Assembly: GCF_014127105.1 (NCBI RefSeq)
Contig: NZ_CP059902.1
Span: 1,583,001 to 1,647,000, forward strand
Direction: 5' to 3'
DNA from: Devosia sp. MC521
GTDB lineage: Bacteria > Pseudomonadota > Alphaproteobacteria > Rhizobiales > Devosiaceae
Length of the DNA: 64,000 bases
The notes beneath the pieces are model-generated. The model saw only the letters and a program-made list of their open reading frames with translations. It was not told the origin of the DNA and searched no databases. Positions 49,263-57,857 of this stretch are shown here, piece after piece; positions within the stretch are counted from its first letter, which is position 1, and every line of letters starts with the position of its first letter. The translations under genes and the position numbers were made by a program.

Positions 49263-49982
49263 TCAGTACTTCCGCATCAGGCCGACCAGACGGCCTTGAA
49301 CCCGGACCCGATCGGGCGGGAAGATACGGGTTTCATAGGCCGGGTTTGCCGCTTCCAGAGCGACCGTATCGCCCTTGCGGCGCAGACGCTTCAGGGTTGC
49401 TTCCTCATCGTCGACAAGGGCCACGATGATTTCGCCGTTTGAAGCCGTATCCTGCTTTTTGATGAGGACCGTGTCGCCATCAAAAATGCCTGCGTCGATC
49501 ATCGAATCCCCGCGCACTTCCAATGCGTAGTGTTCGCCTGAGCCGAGCATTTCTGGCGGTACAGCGATGGTGTGCGAGTGGGTCTGGATTGCCTCAATGG
49601 GCGTGCCTGCTGCAATGCGGCCCATAACCGGAATGGAGATGGGGCGCGCATAATCGTCAGCGGCGGATGGAAGTGCACGCGCTGGGGGCGCGGCGACCTT
49701 GCCGAGAGTGCCTTCAATGACGCTGGGCTCGAACTTTGCCTTGCGGCCGCCCAAGGTCGGGTTCATCGAATCCGGTAGCTTCACCACTTCGAGCGCACGG
49801 GCGCGATTGGGAAGGCGGCGGATAAAGCCGCGCTCTTCGAGGGCAGTGATGAGACGATGAATGCCGGATTTGGACGCCAGATCAAGCGCATCCTTCATCT
49901 CGTCGAATGACGGAGGAATACCGCTCTCCTTCATCCGCTCATGGATGAACATCAGCAATTCGTGTTGTTTTTTCGTCAGCAT
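49263..49982 (-). CDS. lexA: LexA repressor
   Basis: This 239-aa SOS repressor and self-cleaving serine peptidase binds GAAC-N7-GAAC-type operators in this class. The N-terminal winged helix is [24 protein letters not shown] onwards; the scissile Ala-Gly is in GRIAAGTP; the nucleophile Ser is in [16 protein letters not shown], with the general-base Lys in EATLKRLRR. The frame is open nine codons further upstream, but ATG 49982 matches the family. Two LexA boxes overlap its promoter. It usually neighbours comEC and moeA; here both junctions carry insertions. Confidence 0.97.
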   Translation of the reverse strand: MLTKKQHELLMFIHERMKESGIPPSFDEMKDALDLASKSGIHRLITALEERGFIRRLPNRARALEVVKLPDSMNPTLGGRKAKFEPSVIEGTLGKVAAPPARALPSAADDYARPISIPVMGRIAAGTPIEAIQTHSHTIAVPPEMLGSGEHYALEVRGDSMIDAGIFDGDTVLIKKQDTASNGEIIVALVDDEEATLKRLRRKGDTVALEAANPAYETRIFPPDRVRVQGRLVGLMRKY

Positions 49983-50003
49983 CGGCCCCAGACCCCAGAA
50001 TCG

Positions 50004-50048
50004 GAACATAGACGGAACGACTATATGTGTTCCTCAAATGTTCTGCAA
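50004..50048 (-). promoter_or_regulatory. lexA promoter with two LexA boxes
   Basis: On the minus strand, -35 TTGCAG (50043-50048) and -10 TATAGT (50020-50025) are 17 bases apart. One perfect box, GAAC-N7-GAAC as read on that strand (50029-50043), fills the spacer. A second, GTTC-N7-GTTC (50004-50018), lies just downstream of the -10. This is a textbook autoregulated LexA promoter. Confidence 0.88.
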
Positions 50049-50235
50049 GTGTTGCCATGTTCCTGTCAGAACTGCCAAACGGCTGTAATATGCGCATGCA
50101 TAGATGTGTGATTTTGGCCGATCCAAGCCCGAGCCCCAAACATGCGTAAACGCGTCACAGGCACAGTGCGGCGTTGAGGAGCAAATGCGACTCGTCAGCA
50201 AGACGGAACAGATTTAAAAAACCTTAATTTTCAAC

Positions 50236-50266
50236 TTGCCAACCAAGCGTGTTCGCTCGCTAGATA
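50236..50266 (+). promoter_or_regulatory. Candidate promoter of the BMP transporter operon
   Basis: TTGCCA (50236-50241) and TAGATA (50261-50266) are 19 bases apart, which is longer than ideal. The rest of the 331-bp lexA/bmp region (50049-50235) holds no gene that I can support. Confidence 0.35.
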
Positions 50267-50314
50267 GGCAGGAGAGATTTTTGTTCGTTTTTTGCACACT
50301 CATTGGGGGTTAAA

Positions 50315-51313
50315 ATGACCGCTCTAACGAAATTCGGTCGACGCGCCTTTCTTTCGGCGGCCGCACTCGGCGTCGCAGCTCTGTCGCTGACCGGGTCGGT
50401 ATTGGCGCAGGATGTGACCAAGATTGCAGCTGTGTGGACCGTTCCGGTTGAGCAGCAGTGGGCATCGCGCCTCCATCTCGCGCTGATCGCAGCGCAGGAA
50501 CGCGGCGAGATCGAATATGTGTATTCGGAAAACGTGTCGAACACCGACTATGAACGCGTCATGCGCGAATATTCGGAGCAGGGCGCTAAGCTGGTGATCG
50601 GTGAAGCCTTCGGCGTTGAACAGCCAGCGCGTGCCGTTGCGGAAGAATACCCAGAAGTGATGTACCTGATGGGGTCCTCGCTCCAGCCAGTTGAGCCAAA
50701 CTTCGCCACCTTCGACAACTTCATCCAAGAACCAAGCTATTTGACCGGCATGGTTGCGGGCATGAAGACCGAAACCAATAAGATCGGCATGATCGGTGGT
50801 TACGCTATTCCAGAAGTGAACCGTCTGATGAATGCCTTCATGCAGGGCGCACTCTCGGTCAACCCAGAGGTGAAGTTCTCGGTGAGCTTCATCAACTCTT
50901 GGTACGATCCTCCGAAGGCCAAGGAATCGGCATTCGCTATGATCGATGCGGGCGCTGACATTCTTTACGCAGAGCGTTTTGGCGTGTCTGACGCTGCCAA
51001 GGAACGCGGCGTTCTGGCCATCGGCAACGTGATCGACACCGCAGCGGATTACCCAGGCACCATTCTGGCGTCGGCGCTGTGGCACGGCGAGCCAATGATC
51101 AACAAAGCAATTGCCGACATTAAGGCTGGCAGTTTCACCGCTTCGGATTACGGCATTTATGCCTTCCTCGAGCACGGTGGTTCGAGCGCAGTTTATGATG
51201 AAGCGCTTGCTGGTGCGGAAGCAGTAGCTGCCGCTAAGGCCAAGGAAGCTGAAATCCTTGCTGGTACTTTCAAGGTCGACATCAACGACGCTGAACCAAG
51301 CTCCAGCATGTAA
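50315..51313 (+). CDS. BMP family ABC transporter substrate-binding protein
   Basis: This 332-aa periplasmic binding protein belongs to the BMP/PnrA-type family, which binds nucleosides or related nucleobases. An N-terminal signal peptide with a twin Arg (KFGRRAFLSAAALG) precedes likely cleavage at LAQ; there is no lipobox Cys, so it is soluble rather than a lipoprotein. The family segment MGSSLQPVEPNFATFDN is present. GGGGG lies before ATG 50315. A strong hairpin separates it from the ATPase, as is common for highly expressed binding proteins. Confidence 0.9.
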   Translation: MTALTKFGRRAFLSAAALGVAALSLTGSVLAQDVTKIAAVWTVPVEQQWASRLHLALIAAQERGEIEYVYSENVSNTDYERVMREYSEQGAKLVIGEAFGVEQPARAVAEEYPEVMYLMGSSLQPVEPNFATFDNFIQEPSYLTGMVAGMKTETNKIGMIGGYAIPEVNRLMNAFMQGALSVNPEVKFSVSFINSWYDPPKAKESAFAMIDAGADILYAERFGVSDAAKERGVLAIGNVIDTAADYPGTILASALWHGEPMINKAIADIKAGSFTASDYGIYAFLEHGGSSAVYDEALAGAEAVAAAKAKEAEILAGTFKVDINDAEPSSSM

Positions 51314-51323
51314 TCCTTTTTCT

Positions 51324-51366
51324 GGCCGGGTGTGGGTTTTCCCACGCCCGGCCTATTCTATTTTTT
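51324..51366 (+). terminator. Strong hairpin between binding protein and ATPase genes
   Basis: GGCCGGG-T-GTGGG / CCCAC-G-CCCGGCC forms a 12-13-bp stem with a TTTT loop, followed by TATTCTATTTTTT. It should terminate most transcripts after the binding protein and let a fraction continue into the transporter. Confidence 0.88.
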
Positions 51367-51376
51367 GGGGGCGGCA

Positions 51377-52906
51377 ATGACCGACCAACAGGGGGATGTG
51401 GTGCTCTCACTTGAGGGTATCACCAAGCGCTTTGGCAAACTCACCGCGAATGACGGGATTAATCTCAGTCTCAAGCGGGGCGAAATCCTAGCCCTTCTGG
51501 GGGAAAATGGCGCCGGCAAGACGACATTGATGAACATTCTCTTCGGGCACTATGTGCAGGATGAGGGTGTGGTTCGTGTTGCGAGCGAGGCTGGCCTTCA
51601 AATTTTGCCTGCCGGTTCGCCTGGCGCGGCGTTGAAAGCCGGTATTGGCATGGTCCACCAGCATTTTACGCTGGCGGAAAACCTCGGCGGGCTCGACAAT
51701 ATTCGTCTTGGCACCGAGGGCATGTTTGCGCTTGGCGGCAAATCTACGGCGCGCAAGAAGGTGGAAGCCATTATTGCGGAGAGTGGGCTTGATGTGGACC
51801 TCGACCGTCCTGTCGCCAGCCTCACCGTAGGCGAAAAGCAGCGCGTTGAAATCTTGAAGGCGCTCTATCGCAATGTCCGCGTGCTTATTCTGGATGAACC
51901 CACCGCGGTTCTGACCCCACAAGAGTCCGAAGGGCTCTTCACCGTTCTGCGCCGCTTGGCTGCGAATGGGCTGGGCGTTATTTTTATCTCTCACAAGCTG
52001 GGAGAAGTGCTCTCCGTATCGAGCCGTATTCTGGTTCTGCGGGGCGGCCGCAAGGCGGGTGAGCTCGTCACTGCAAATTCTGATCGGCGCGATATTGCCG
52101 ATTTGATGGTGGGCAAGGCTGTGGCTGAAGTGAAGCGCACGCCCGCAACGCCGCGCGAGCCGCTGATGAGCTTTGCCAATGTGTCGCTCAAGCAGGGCTC
52201 GACCCGTCAATCGCTGCGCAATGTCAGCTTTGAACTCAAGGCTGGCGAAATCATCGGTCTGGCCGGTGTGTCGGGCAATGGCCAATCGGGCATTGCGGCA
52301 CTGATCTCGGGGCTTGCTGTTCCGGATGCTGGCGAAGTGCGTCTTTACGGCGAAGCGCTGACCAAGGCGGACCCGCGTGCGCTGGTTCAGGCTGGTGTGG
52401 CGCGTATGCCGGAAGACCGCCAGCATGACGGCGCTGTTGGCACGATGAGTGTTGCCGACAATATTGCCATTGAGGAAGTGCGCAGCGCGCCGTACTCGCG
52501 CTATGGCCTGCTCAATCGTAAAGCCATGCAGGAGCGGGCGACGGAAGCGATTGCGGCCTATGACGTGCGTTGCCCGGGGCCGGACGCCGAAGCGCGGCTG
52601 CTCTCTGGCGGCAATGTGCAGAAGCTGATTTTGGCGCGCGTTTTGGAGCGTTCGCCGCGCGTTATTCTGGCGAACCAGCCCACACGCGGCCTCGACGTTG
52701 GCGCGCAATCGGAAGTCCATCGCCGCATTATTGCAGCGCGTGACCGTGGCGCCGCCGTGATGGTGATTTCGGAAGACCTGGACGAATTGTTCGCGCTGGC
52801 GGATCGCTTCCTTGTGGTTCACGCCGGGGAGGTCAGCGACGCTGGCCCTAGCGAAAAGCTCGACCGCGGTACGATTGGTTTGTTGATGGCAGGGCAGGCA
52901 GCATGA
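51377..52906 (+). CDS. Nucleoside/nucleobase-type ABC transporter ATP-binding protein (duplicated)
   Basis: This 509-aa protein has two fused ABC domains, as in sugar and BMP-type importers. The first half has Walker A GENGAGKTTLMN, signature LTVGEKQRVEIL and Walker B VLILDEPTAVL. The second has a degenerate Walker A, GVSGNGQSGIAAL, signature LSGGNVQKLILAR and VILANQPTRGLD. The start is ATG 51377; a longer frame begins inside the terminator T-run. The stop overlaps the first permease (ATGA). Confidence 0.93.
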   Translation: MTDQQGDVVLSLEGITKRFGKLTANDGINLSLKRGEILALLGENGAGKTTLMNILFGHYVQDEGVVRVASEAGLQILPAGSPGAALKAGIGMVHQHFTLAENLGGLDNIRLGTEGMFALGGKSTARKKVEAIIAESGLDVDLDRPVASLTVGEKQRVEILKALYRNVRVLILDEPTAVLTPQESEGLFTVLRRLAANGLGVIFISHKLGEVLSVSSRILVLRGGRKAGELVTANSDRRDIADLMVGKAVAEVKRTPATPREPLMSFANVSLKQGSTRQSLRNVSFELKAGEIIGLAGVSGNGQSGIAALISGLAVPDAGEVRLYGEALTKADPRALVQAGVARMPEDRQHDGAVGTMSVADNIAIEEVRSAPYSRYGLLNRKAMQERATEAIAAYDVRCPGPDAEARLLSGGNVQKLILARVLERSPRVILANQPTRGLDVGAQSEVHRRIIAARDRGAAVMVISEDLDELFALADRFLVVHAGEVSDAGPSEKLDRGTIGLLMAGQAA

Positions 52907-53985
52907 GTTTGCGTCTTGAAAACCGCGCTGACGCTTCTGTCGCGCTCAAACTGCTGGTTTCGCTTGGCTCCGGCATTGCCGCGCTCTTGCTGGTGGCTAT
53001 TCCTGTTCTGGCTGCGGGGCAAAACCCGATTACGGCCTATGGCCTGATGGTGCAGGGCGCGTTTGGCTCGATGTTCGCGTTTTCCGAAACGCTGAACCGG
53101 GCGACGCCGCTTATCCTGACCGGGCTCGCCTGCGCAGTCGCGTTCCGGGCGAAGCTTTGGAATATCGGCGCGGAAGGCCAGCTCTATATAGGCGCGCTCG
53201 CGGCGGTGCTCGTTGGGAGCGGCTTGCTGCAGATGCCGCCAGCGTTGATGATCCCAACGGTGATGATCGCGGGCTTTATCTGCGGCGGCATGATGATGGT
53301 GGTGCCAACCATGCTCAAGCAGCGCTTTGGCGCTGATGAGGTGGTAATTACGCTACTGCTGAACTTCGTCGTTATTCTCTTTGTGCAGATGCTGATCGAA
53401 GGGCCGTTGAAAGACCCTCTGGCGATGGGCTGGCCGCAATCCATCCCGCTCGACGCGGAAGCAAAATTCTCCAAGCTCATTCCCCGTCTGCGGATGCACT
53501 GGGGGCTGATCGTCGGTATTGGCGCGGCCATTGTTCTTTGGATTCTCGTGCGCAAGACCGTGCTCGGCTTCGAGATCAAGGCCGTGGGCGAGAACCGCGA
53601 TGCGGCTAAGTTCGCAGGCATCCCGGTCAATGCGACCATGCTGAAAGTGGCGCTAATTTCGGGTGGTCTCGCCGGTCTTGCCGGTGTGTCCGAGGTTGCA
53701 GGCGTAAAGGGCTATCTCTCGGCTGATCTCTCGCCGGGCTTTGGCTATTCGGGGATTGTCGTGGCCATGCTTGCGGGGCTTTCGCCGATTGGCACCGTGT
53801 TTGCGGCGCTGTTCGTGGCCTCGGTCTTTGTGGGTGCGGACTCGATGAGCCGTGCGACCGGCATTTCGAACTATCTCGCTGACCTCGTTGTGGCGCTGTC
53901 GCTGCTCTGTGTGCTGGTCGGTACATTCTTCCTGCGCTTCCGCGTTCGCTTTGAACGCAAAGCCAAGTCTGGTGCGGAGGCGTAA
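52903..53985 (+). CDS. BMP-type ABC transporter permease 1
   Basis: This 360-aa inner-membrane permease of the BPD_transp_2 (branched-chain/sugar) family has about 8-10 helices. The internal segment GLACAVAFRAKLWNIGAEGQ is the usual coupling-loop signature for this subfamily, and KAVGENRDAAKFAGIP follows later. It pairs with the permease two bases downstream. Confidence 0.92.
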   Translation: MSLRLENRADASVALKLLVSLGSGIAALLLVAIPVLAAGQNPITAYGLMVQGAFGSMFAFSETLNRATPLILTGLACAVAFRAKLWNIGAEGQLYIGALAAVLVGSGLLQMPPALMIPTVMIAGFICGGMMMVVPTMLKQRFGADEVVITLLLNFVVILFVQMLIEGPLKDPLAMGWPQSIPLDAEAKFSKLIPRLRMHWGLIVGIGAAIVLWILVRKTVLGFEIKAVGENRDAAKFAGIPVNATMLKVALISGGLAGLAGVSEVAGVKGYLSADLSPGFGYSGIVVAMLAGLSPIGTVFAALFVASVFVGADSMSRATGISNYLADLVVALSLLCVLVGTFFLRFRVRFERKAKSGAEA

Positions 53986-53987
53986 GA

Positions 53988-54935
53988 ATGGACGTCGTAT
54001 TCGAAATCATCGGTTCGGCCAATTTCTGGGCTGCAGCAATCCGTATCGCCACGCCGCTGATCTTTGGCGTCTTGGGCGCGCTGATCTGTGAGCGGGCAGG
54101 GGTGCTCAATCTCGGGATTGAGGGCATTTTCGTTGCTGGCGCCATGGCCGGTTGGCTCGCCGTGTTCCTCGGAGCAGGGCTGTGGGGCGGCGTTATCGTT
54201 GCCATGCTGGTTGGTGCGATCTTCGGCCTGCTGCATGCTGGGCTGACCGTTGTGCTCGGCCTATCGCAGCACGTGTCGGGCATTGGCATTACGCTTTTGG
54301 CGACCAGCCTATCCTACTTCACCTATCGCACGGCGCTGCCGAATGTGACCTCGCCACCGCGTATTACCCCGTTCCAGCCGCTTGATATTCCGGTGCTTTC
54401 GGACCTGCCATTCATCGGCCCGGCGCTGTTCCAGCAGACTTCTCTGACCATGCTGGCGATTGCCTTCGTGATCCTTGTGGCCTTCGTGCTCTATCGCACC
54501 CCGCTTGGGCTGGCGATCCGCGCTGTGGGCGACAACCCGGCTTCGGTTGAAGCGCAGGGGCTTTCGGTGCAAGCGCTGCGCATTGGTGCGGTTGTTGCTG
54601 GCTCGGCGCTGATGGCGCTGGGTGGGGCGTTCCTCACCATGTCGGCCTTCGACGCCTTCTTCTTTGGCATGGTCAACGGCCGTGGCTGGATCTGTATCGC
54701 GCTCGTGGTGTTCGCCTCCTGGCAGCCGGGCAAGGCTTTGCTCGGGGCGCTGCTGTTCGGTGCTTTCGACGCCTTCCAAATCCGTCTGCAGGCCGAAATC
54801 GGCCAAGTTGTTCCCGGGCAGGTGTTCCTGATGCTGCCCTATTTGCTGTCCATCGTAGCCTTGGTTCTGGTTGCGCGACGTGCGGACTATCCGCGCGCGC
54901 TGTTGCAGCCATGGTTCAAAGGCCAGCGTCACTAA
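53988..54935 (+). CDS. BMP-type ABC transporter permease 2
   Basis: This 315-aa second permease of the same family has the typical start LIFGVLGALICERAGVLNLG and the later segment RAVGDNPASVEAQGLSV. It forms the heterodimeric channel with the preceding gene. The amidohydrolase begins 18 bases after it, so transporter and enzyme probably share a transcript. Confidence 0.92.
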   Translation: MDVVFEIIGSANFWAAAIRIATPLIFGVLGALICERAGVLNLGIEGIFVAGAMAGWLAVFLGAGLWGGVIVAMLVGAIFGLLHAGLTVVLGLSQHVSGIGITLLATSLSYFTYRTALPNVTSPPRITPFQPLDIPVLSDLPFIGPALFQQTSLTMLAIAFVILVAFVLYRTPLGLAIRAVGDNPASVEAQGLSVQALRIGAVVAGSALMALGGAFLTMSAFDAFFFGMVNGRGWICIALVVFASWQPGKALLGALLFGAFDAFQIRLQAEIGQVVPGQVFLMLPYLLSIVALVLVARRADYPRALLQPWFKGQRH

Positions 54936-54953
54936 TTTCCTGCGAGTACCCTT

Positions 54954-56240
54954 ATGTTCGATCTCAAGATTATCAATGCCAACCTTCCTGATGGCCGCAC
55001 GGGCGTGGACATTGGCGTGAAGGACGGCCGCATCACTGCCATTGAGAAGAACCTCGGTGGTGAAGCGGGCGAAATTATCGACGCCGGCAATCAGCTGGTG
55101 GCGCCGCCATTCGTCGACGTTCACTTCCATATGGATGCGACGCTATCGCTCGGCCTGCCGCGCATGAACGAAAGCGGGCTGCTGCTCGACGGGATCAAGA
55201 TCTGGGGCGAGCTTAAGCCGCTTCTTACGCAGGAAGCCGTTATTGAGCGCGCGCTGGCCTATTGCGATCTTGCGGTTTCGCAGGGTCTGCTGGCGATCCG
55301 TACGCACGTTGATATTTGCGATGATCGCCTCTTGGGCGTGGAAGCGCTGTTGGAAGTGAAGCGCCTTGTCGCGCCCTATATTGATCTGCAGCTCGTCGCC
55401 TTCCCGCAGGACGGCTATTATCGCTATCCGGGCGCTGTGGAGCTGCTGAACCGCGCGCTCGACATGGGTGTTGAGATCGTGGGCGGTATTCCGCACTTCG
55501 AACGCACCATGGAAGACGGTGCTAAGAGCATGAAGGCGCTGTGCGAAATCGCTGAAAAGCGCGGGCTTCTCGTCGACATCCACTGCGACGAGACCGACGA
55601 TCCAAACTCGCGCCACATCGAAGCGCTGACTTATGAAACCCAGCGTTTGGGCCTCAACGGTCGTGTGAATGCTTCGCACCTGACCTCGATGCACTCCATG
55701 GACAATTACTATGTGTCCAAGCTGCTGCCGATGATGGCTGAAGCGGGTGTTTCGGCGACGGCGAACCCACGCATCAACATCGTTATTCAGGGCCGTCACG
55801 ACAGCTATCCAAAGCGTCGCGGCATGACCCGGTTCCCCGAACTCCTGAGCTACGGCATCAACAGCGCCTTTGGCCAGGACTGCGTGATGGACCCGTGGTA
55901 TTCGCTCAACCATGCAGACATGCTCGAAGTCGCGGATATGGGGCTGCACGTGGCGCAGATGACCAGCCGCGCCGCGATGCGTCAGTGCTTTGAGGCGATC
56001 ACCACCGCTCCGGCAAAGATCATGCATCTGGAAGGCTATGGCGTTGAAGTAGGCTGCAAGGCCGACATGGTCCTGCTGCAGGCCTCAGACAGCATTGAAG
56101 CGATCCGCCTCAAGGCAACGCGTCTGGCTGTAATCAAGGGCGGTAAGGTGATTTCCCGCACCGAACCGCGTATCGCCAAGCTCAACATCGCTGGCCGTCC
56201 AAGCCAGATTGATGCGAGCAAGGTTGTGCCGCAGATCTAA
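54954..56240 (+). CDS. Cytosine-deaminase-like amidohydrolase
   Basis: This 428-aa TIM-barrel metal-dependent hydrolase resembles E. coli CodA along its length. Metal ligands are His57 and His59 in DVHFHMD, a His in DIHCDETDD near residue 208, and an Asp in FGQDCVMDPWY near residue 307; the FPQDG substrate-side glutamine is kept. The family residue after the metal Asp, Asp314 in E. coli, is Cys here, and the preceding His is Gln. Substrate may thus be a related pyrimidine, purine or triazine rather than cytosine. It follows a BMP-type importer likely to bring in that substrate. Confidence 0.82.
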   Translation: MFDLKIINANLPDGRTGVDIGVKDGRITAIEKNLGGEAGEIIDAGNQLVAPPFVDVHFHMDATLSLGLPRMNESGLLLDGIKIWGELKPLLTQEAVIERALAYCDLAVSQGLLAIRTHVDICDDRLLGVEALLEVKRLVAPYIDLQLVAFPQDGYYRYPGAVELLNRALDMGVEIVGGIPHFERTMEDGAKSMKALCEIAEKRGLLVDIHCDETDDPNSRHIEALTYETQRLGLNGRVNASHLTSMHSMDNYYVSKLLPMMAEAGVSATANPRINIVIQGRHDSYPKRRGMTRFPELLSYGINSAFGQDCVMDPWYSLNHADMLEVADMGLHVAQMTSRAAMRQCFEAITTAPAKIMHLEGYGVEVGCKADMVLLQASDSIEAIRLKATRLAVIKGGKVISRTEPRIAKLNIAGRPSQIDASKVVPQI

Positions 56241-56261
56241 GCGGACGCACTTGTTGAATTG

Positions 56262-56295
56262 AAAAGGCCGGTCTCAATTTTGAGGCCGGCCTTTT
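56262..56295. terminator. Terminator after the amidohydrolase
   Basis: A 10-bp perfect stem AAAAGGCCGG / CCGGCCTTTT, extended by an inner CTCA/TGAG, closes the importer-deaminase operon. It is symmetrical and would also end the leftward permease fragment. Confidence 0.9.
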
Positions 56296-56303
56296 CGTTT
56301 GCA

Positions 56304-56492
56304 TTAGCCCTTAACGGCTCCGCCTGTGAGCCCTGAGATAACGTAGCGTTGGGCCGCGAGGAAGAAGATGATGGCGGGCAGAATAGAGAGGGATAGATAG
56401 GCCAGAACGCGTGGCCAGTCGGTTCCGTATTGTCCCTGATACTGCATGATGCCCAAGGGCCAAGTGTATTTGGCCTCTGAGTTCAACATGAT
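56304..56492 (-). pseudogene. Truncated sugar ABC transporter permease (MalG-type), C-terminal fragment
   Basis: Sixty-two residues remain of a protein of usually about 280. The fragment reads up to the IS left end in frame: LNSEAKYTWPLGIMQYQGQ, then TDWPRVLAYL, a hydrophobic helix, and the typical end GLTGGAVKG. This is the C-terminus of a carbohydrate ABC permease of the MalG/UgpE type. The 5' three quarters are missing, cut exactly at the IS boundary, and no matching 5' part is visible on the other side. It should be nonfunctional. Confidence 0.85.
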
Positions 56493-57490
56493 TGTAAGGT
56501 GCAGGTACTGTCGGGTCAGCTCTGGGTGGGATTATAGCTTTTCGCGAAGCGGTTCGTAAGGTGTCTTGCTATTGAACGCGCCATGTGGCCTGGCGAAGTT
56601 ATAAAAGCGCTCCCATTCATCTAGTTTGGCTTCTAGGTCGACGTCGCCCTTGTAGTCGAGCAGTTGGTAGAACTCCTGCTGATCGCATCGATGCGAACGC
56701 TCGACTTTGCCATTCAGCTGCGGCGTGCCGCGCTTGATATAGGCGTGGCGAATGCCGTGGTCCTCGACATGCCAGTGGAACTTCGCCTGGATTTCATGAC
56801 CATTGTCGGTTCTGATCTCGCGGATGCGCAATGGGAAAGTCTTGATGATGTGGTCGGCAAAGTCGATTGCGTTGGCCTGGGTGTGCTTTTCATAGATCTT
56901 GAGCGCCCGTACGCGGGTTGCGTCATCGATGGCGGTAAATTGGAAGCGGCGGAATTTCTCTCCCTTTTCTCCTTTAAATGTCAGGAACTTGACGTCCATC
57001 TGGATATGGTGACCAGGTACCTGCTTGTTGTACCACTTGGTGTGTACCTTCCGTAAACGGGTACCTCGTGGAAGGCGGTTTACGCCGTTGCGCTTGAGTA
57101 TCCGTGAGACCGTTGCGACTGAAATTTTGATGCCATCGTAGCGCGCCAGATACCAGACGATCCGAATGGGACCTAGGTGGTACTGGCTTCGAAGATGAAG
57201 CACCTTCTCCTTGATCTCGATCGGCGTCCGATTGGCGTGCCATTTCGGAAGCGGGGGCGGTTTACCAAACCTGAACCACCATGCTTTCGGTAGGCTGCTT
57301 GCCAGCGTTCGAAGCTGCTGCGGCCAATACCAAAATAACGACAGGTCTTGGAAACATCACCAGCCTGGTCCGCATGTTGAATAATGCGAAGCTTGCGCGC
57401 GATCTCGCGCTGATCCTTGTTCATGACCACCTCCTTGTCCCAAAATTGGGAGCTTATCGGAGATATTCCGCGAGTACCGGCATATTTACA
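56493..57490 (-). mobile_element. IS481-family insertion sequence
   Basis: This 998-bp element has imperfect terminal inverted repeats starting TGTAA: left end TGTAAGGTGCAGGTACT, right end (reverse strand) TGTAAATATGCCGGTACT, alignable with one gap and continuing into CGG. It carries a single transposase with a DDE integrase core. The flanks (ATGAT on the left, GGAAA on the right) show no target-site duplication. The host genes on each side are fragments facing away, so it likely arrived by, or later took part in, a deletion or rearrangement. Confidence 0.85.
56532..57424 (-). pseudogene. IS481-family transposase, frameshifted
   Basis: The N-terminal helix-turn-helix part starts at ATG 57424 after a strong AAGGAGGTGG site (MNKDQREIARKLRI) and runs to GLVNRP. 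The frame then slips, and the rest continues in another frame from PKWHANRTPIE to the stop at 56532. The C-terminal part has the rve core, with Asp in HIQMDVKF, Asp in IRTDNGHE and Glu in NGKVERSH. One base appears lost in the G-run 57253-57257 (plus strand). Either the element is dead, or it uses slippage, or this is a sequencing error. Confidence 0.85.
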
Positions 57491-57763
57491 GGAAAAGCAG
57501 TGCTTGGGCAAAAGGTAACAATTGGCATACGGCCCGAGCATTTCTGCGCGGTCGAGGAGAGTAGCGAACGCCTGACGGCAACTGCGCAGGTGGTCGAGCA
57601 GCTCGGCGGCGTTTCCTATGTTTATGCCGTCGGCAGTGACGGAGAGACGAAGCTGACCATTCAACAAAAGGGTCACGCACGGATTACCAATGGTGCGCAC
57701 ATAGATGTTGGCATAGAGGCTGGGGCCGCATTGGCTTTTGACACTGACGGGGCGCGATTGTGA
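57491..57763 (+). pseudogene. Truncated sugar ABC transporter ATPase (MalK/UgpC-type), C-terminal TOBE fragment
   Basis: Ninety codons run in frame from the IS right end: LGQKVTIGIRPEHF, then AQVVEQLGGVSYVYAVGSDG, ending AFDTDGARL. This is the C-terminal TOBE domain of a MalK/UgpC-type ATPase, usually about 350-370 aa. Walker and signature motifs are gone. It points right, away from the IS, while the permease fragment on the other side points left, so an intervening block with both 5' ends has been lost or moved. Confidence 0.85.
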
Positions 57764-57803
57764 GGTTGTAGCGCTAAGACCGCCGATAATATTGGCCGCC
57801 TAA

Positions 57804-57829
57804 GCATCCATCCTTGAGCCAGCTGCGTA
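57804..57829 (+). promoter_or_regulatory. Weak ECF-type promoter upstream of the SDR gene
   Basis: GCATCC (57804-57809) and CGTA (57826-57829) are 16 bases apart, and CGTAGTGT matches seven of eight bases of the -10 region at the FAD oxidoreductase promoter (CGTAGTGC). The -35 matches TGATCC at four of six positions, so this is only a candidate. Confidence 0.4.
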
Positions 57830-57857
57830 GTGTCTCTGACACAGGAGATATTACGCG

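Noticed and set aside
48760..49299. 179-codon plus-strand ORF between the dehydratase and lexA
   Set aside because: Starts inside the dehydratase gene, crosses its terminator and ends antisense to lexA.
50056..50073. GTTC...GAAC pair upstream of lexA as a third LexA box
   Set aside because: The half-sites are in inverted, not direct, orientation with six-base spacing, unlike the class-specific operator.
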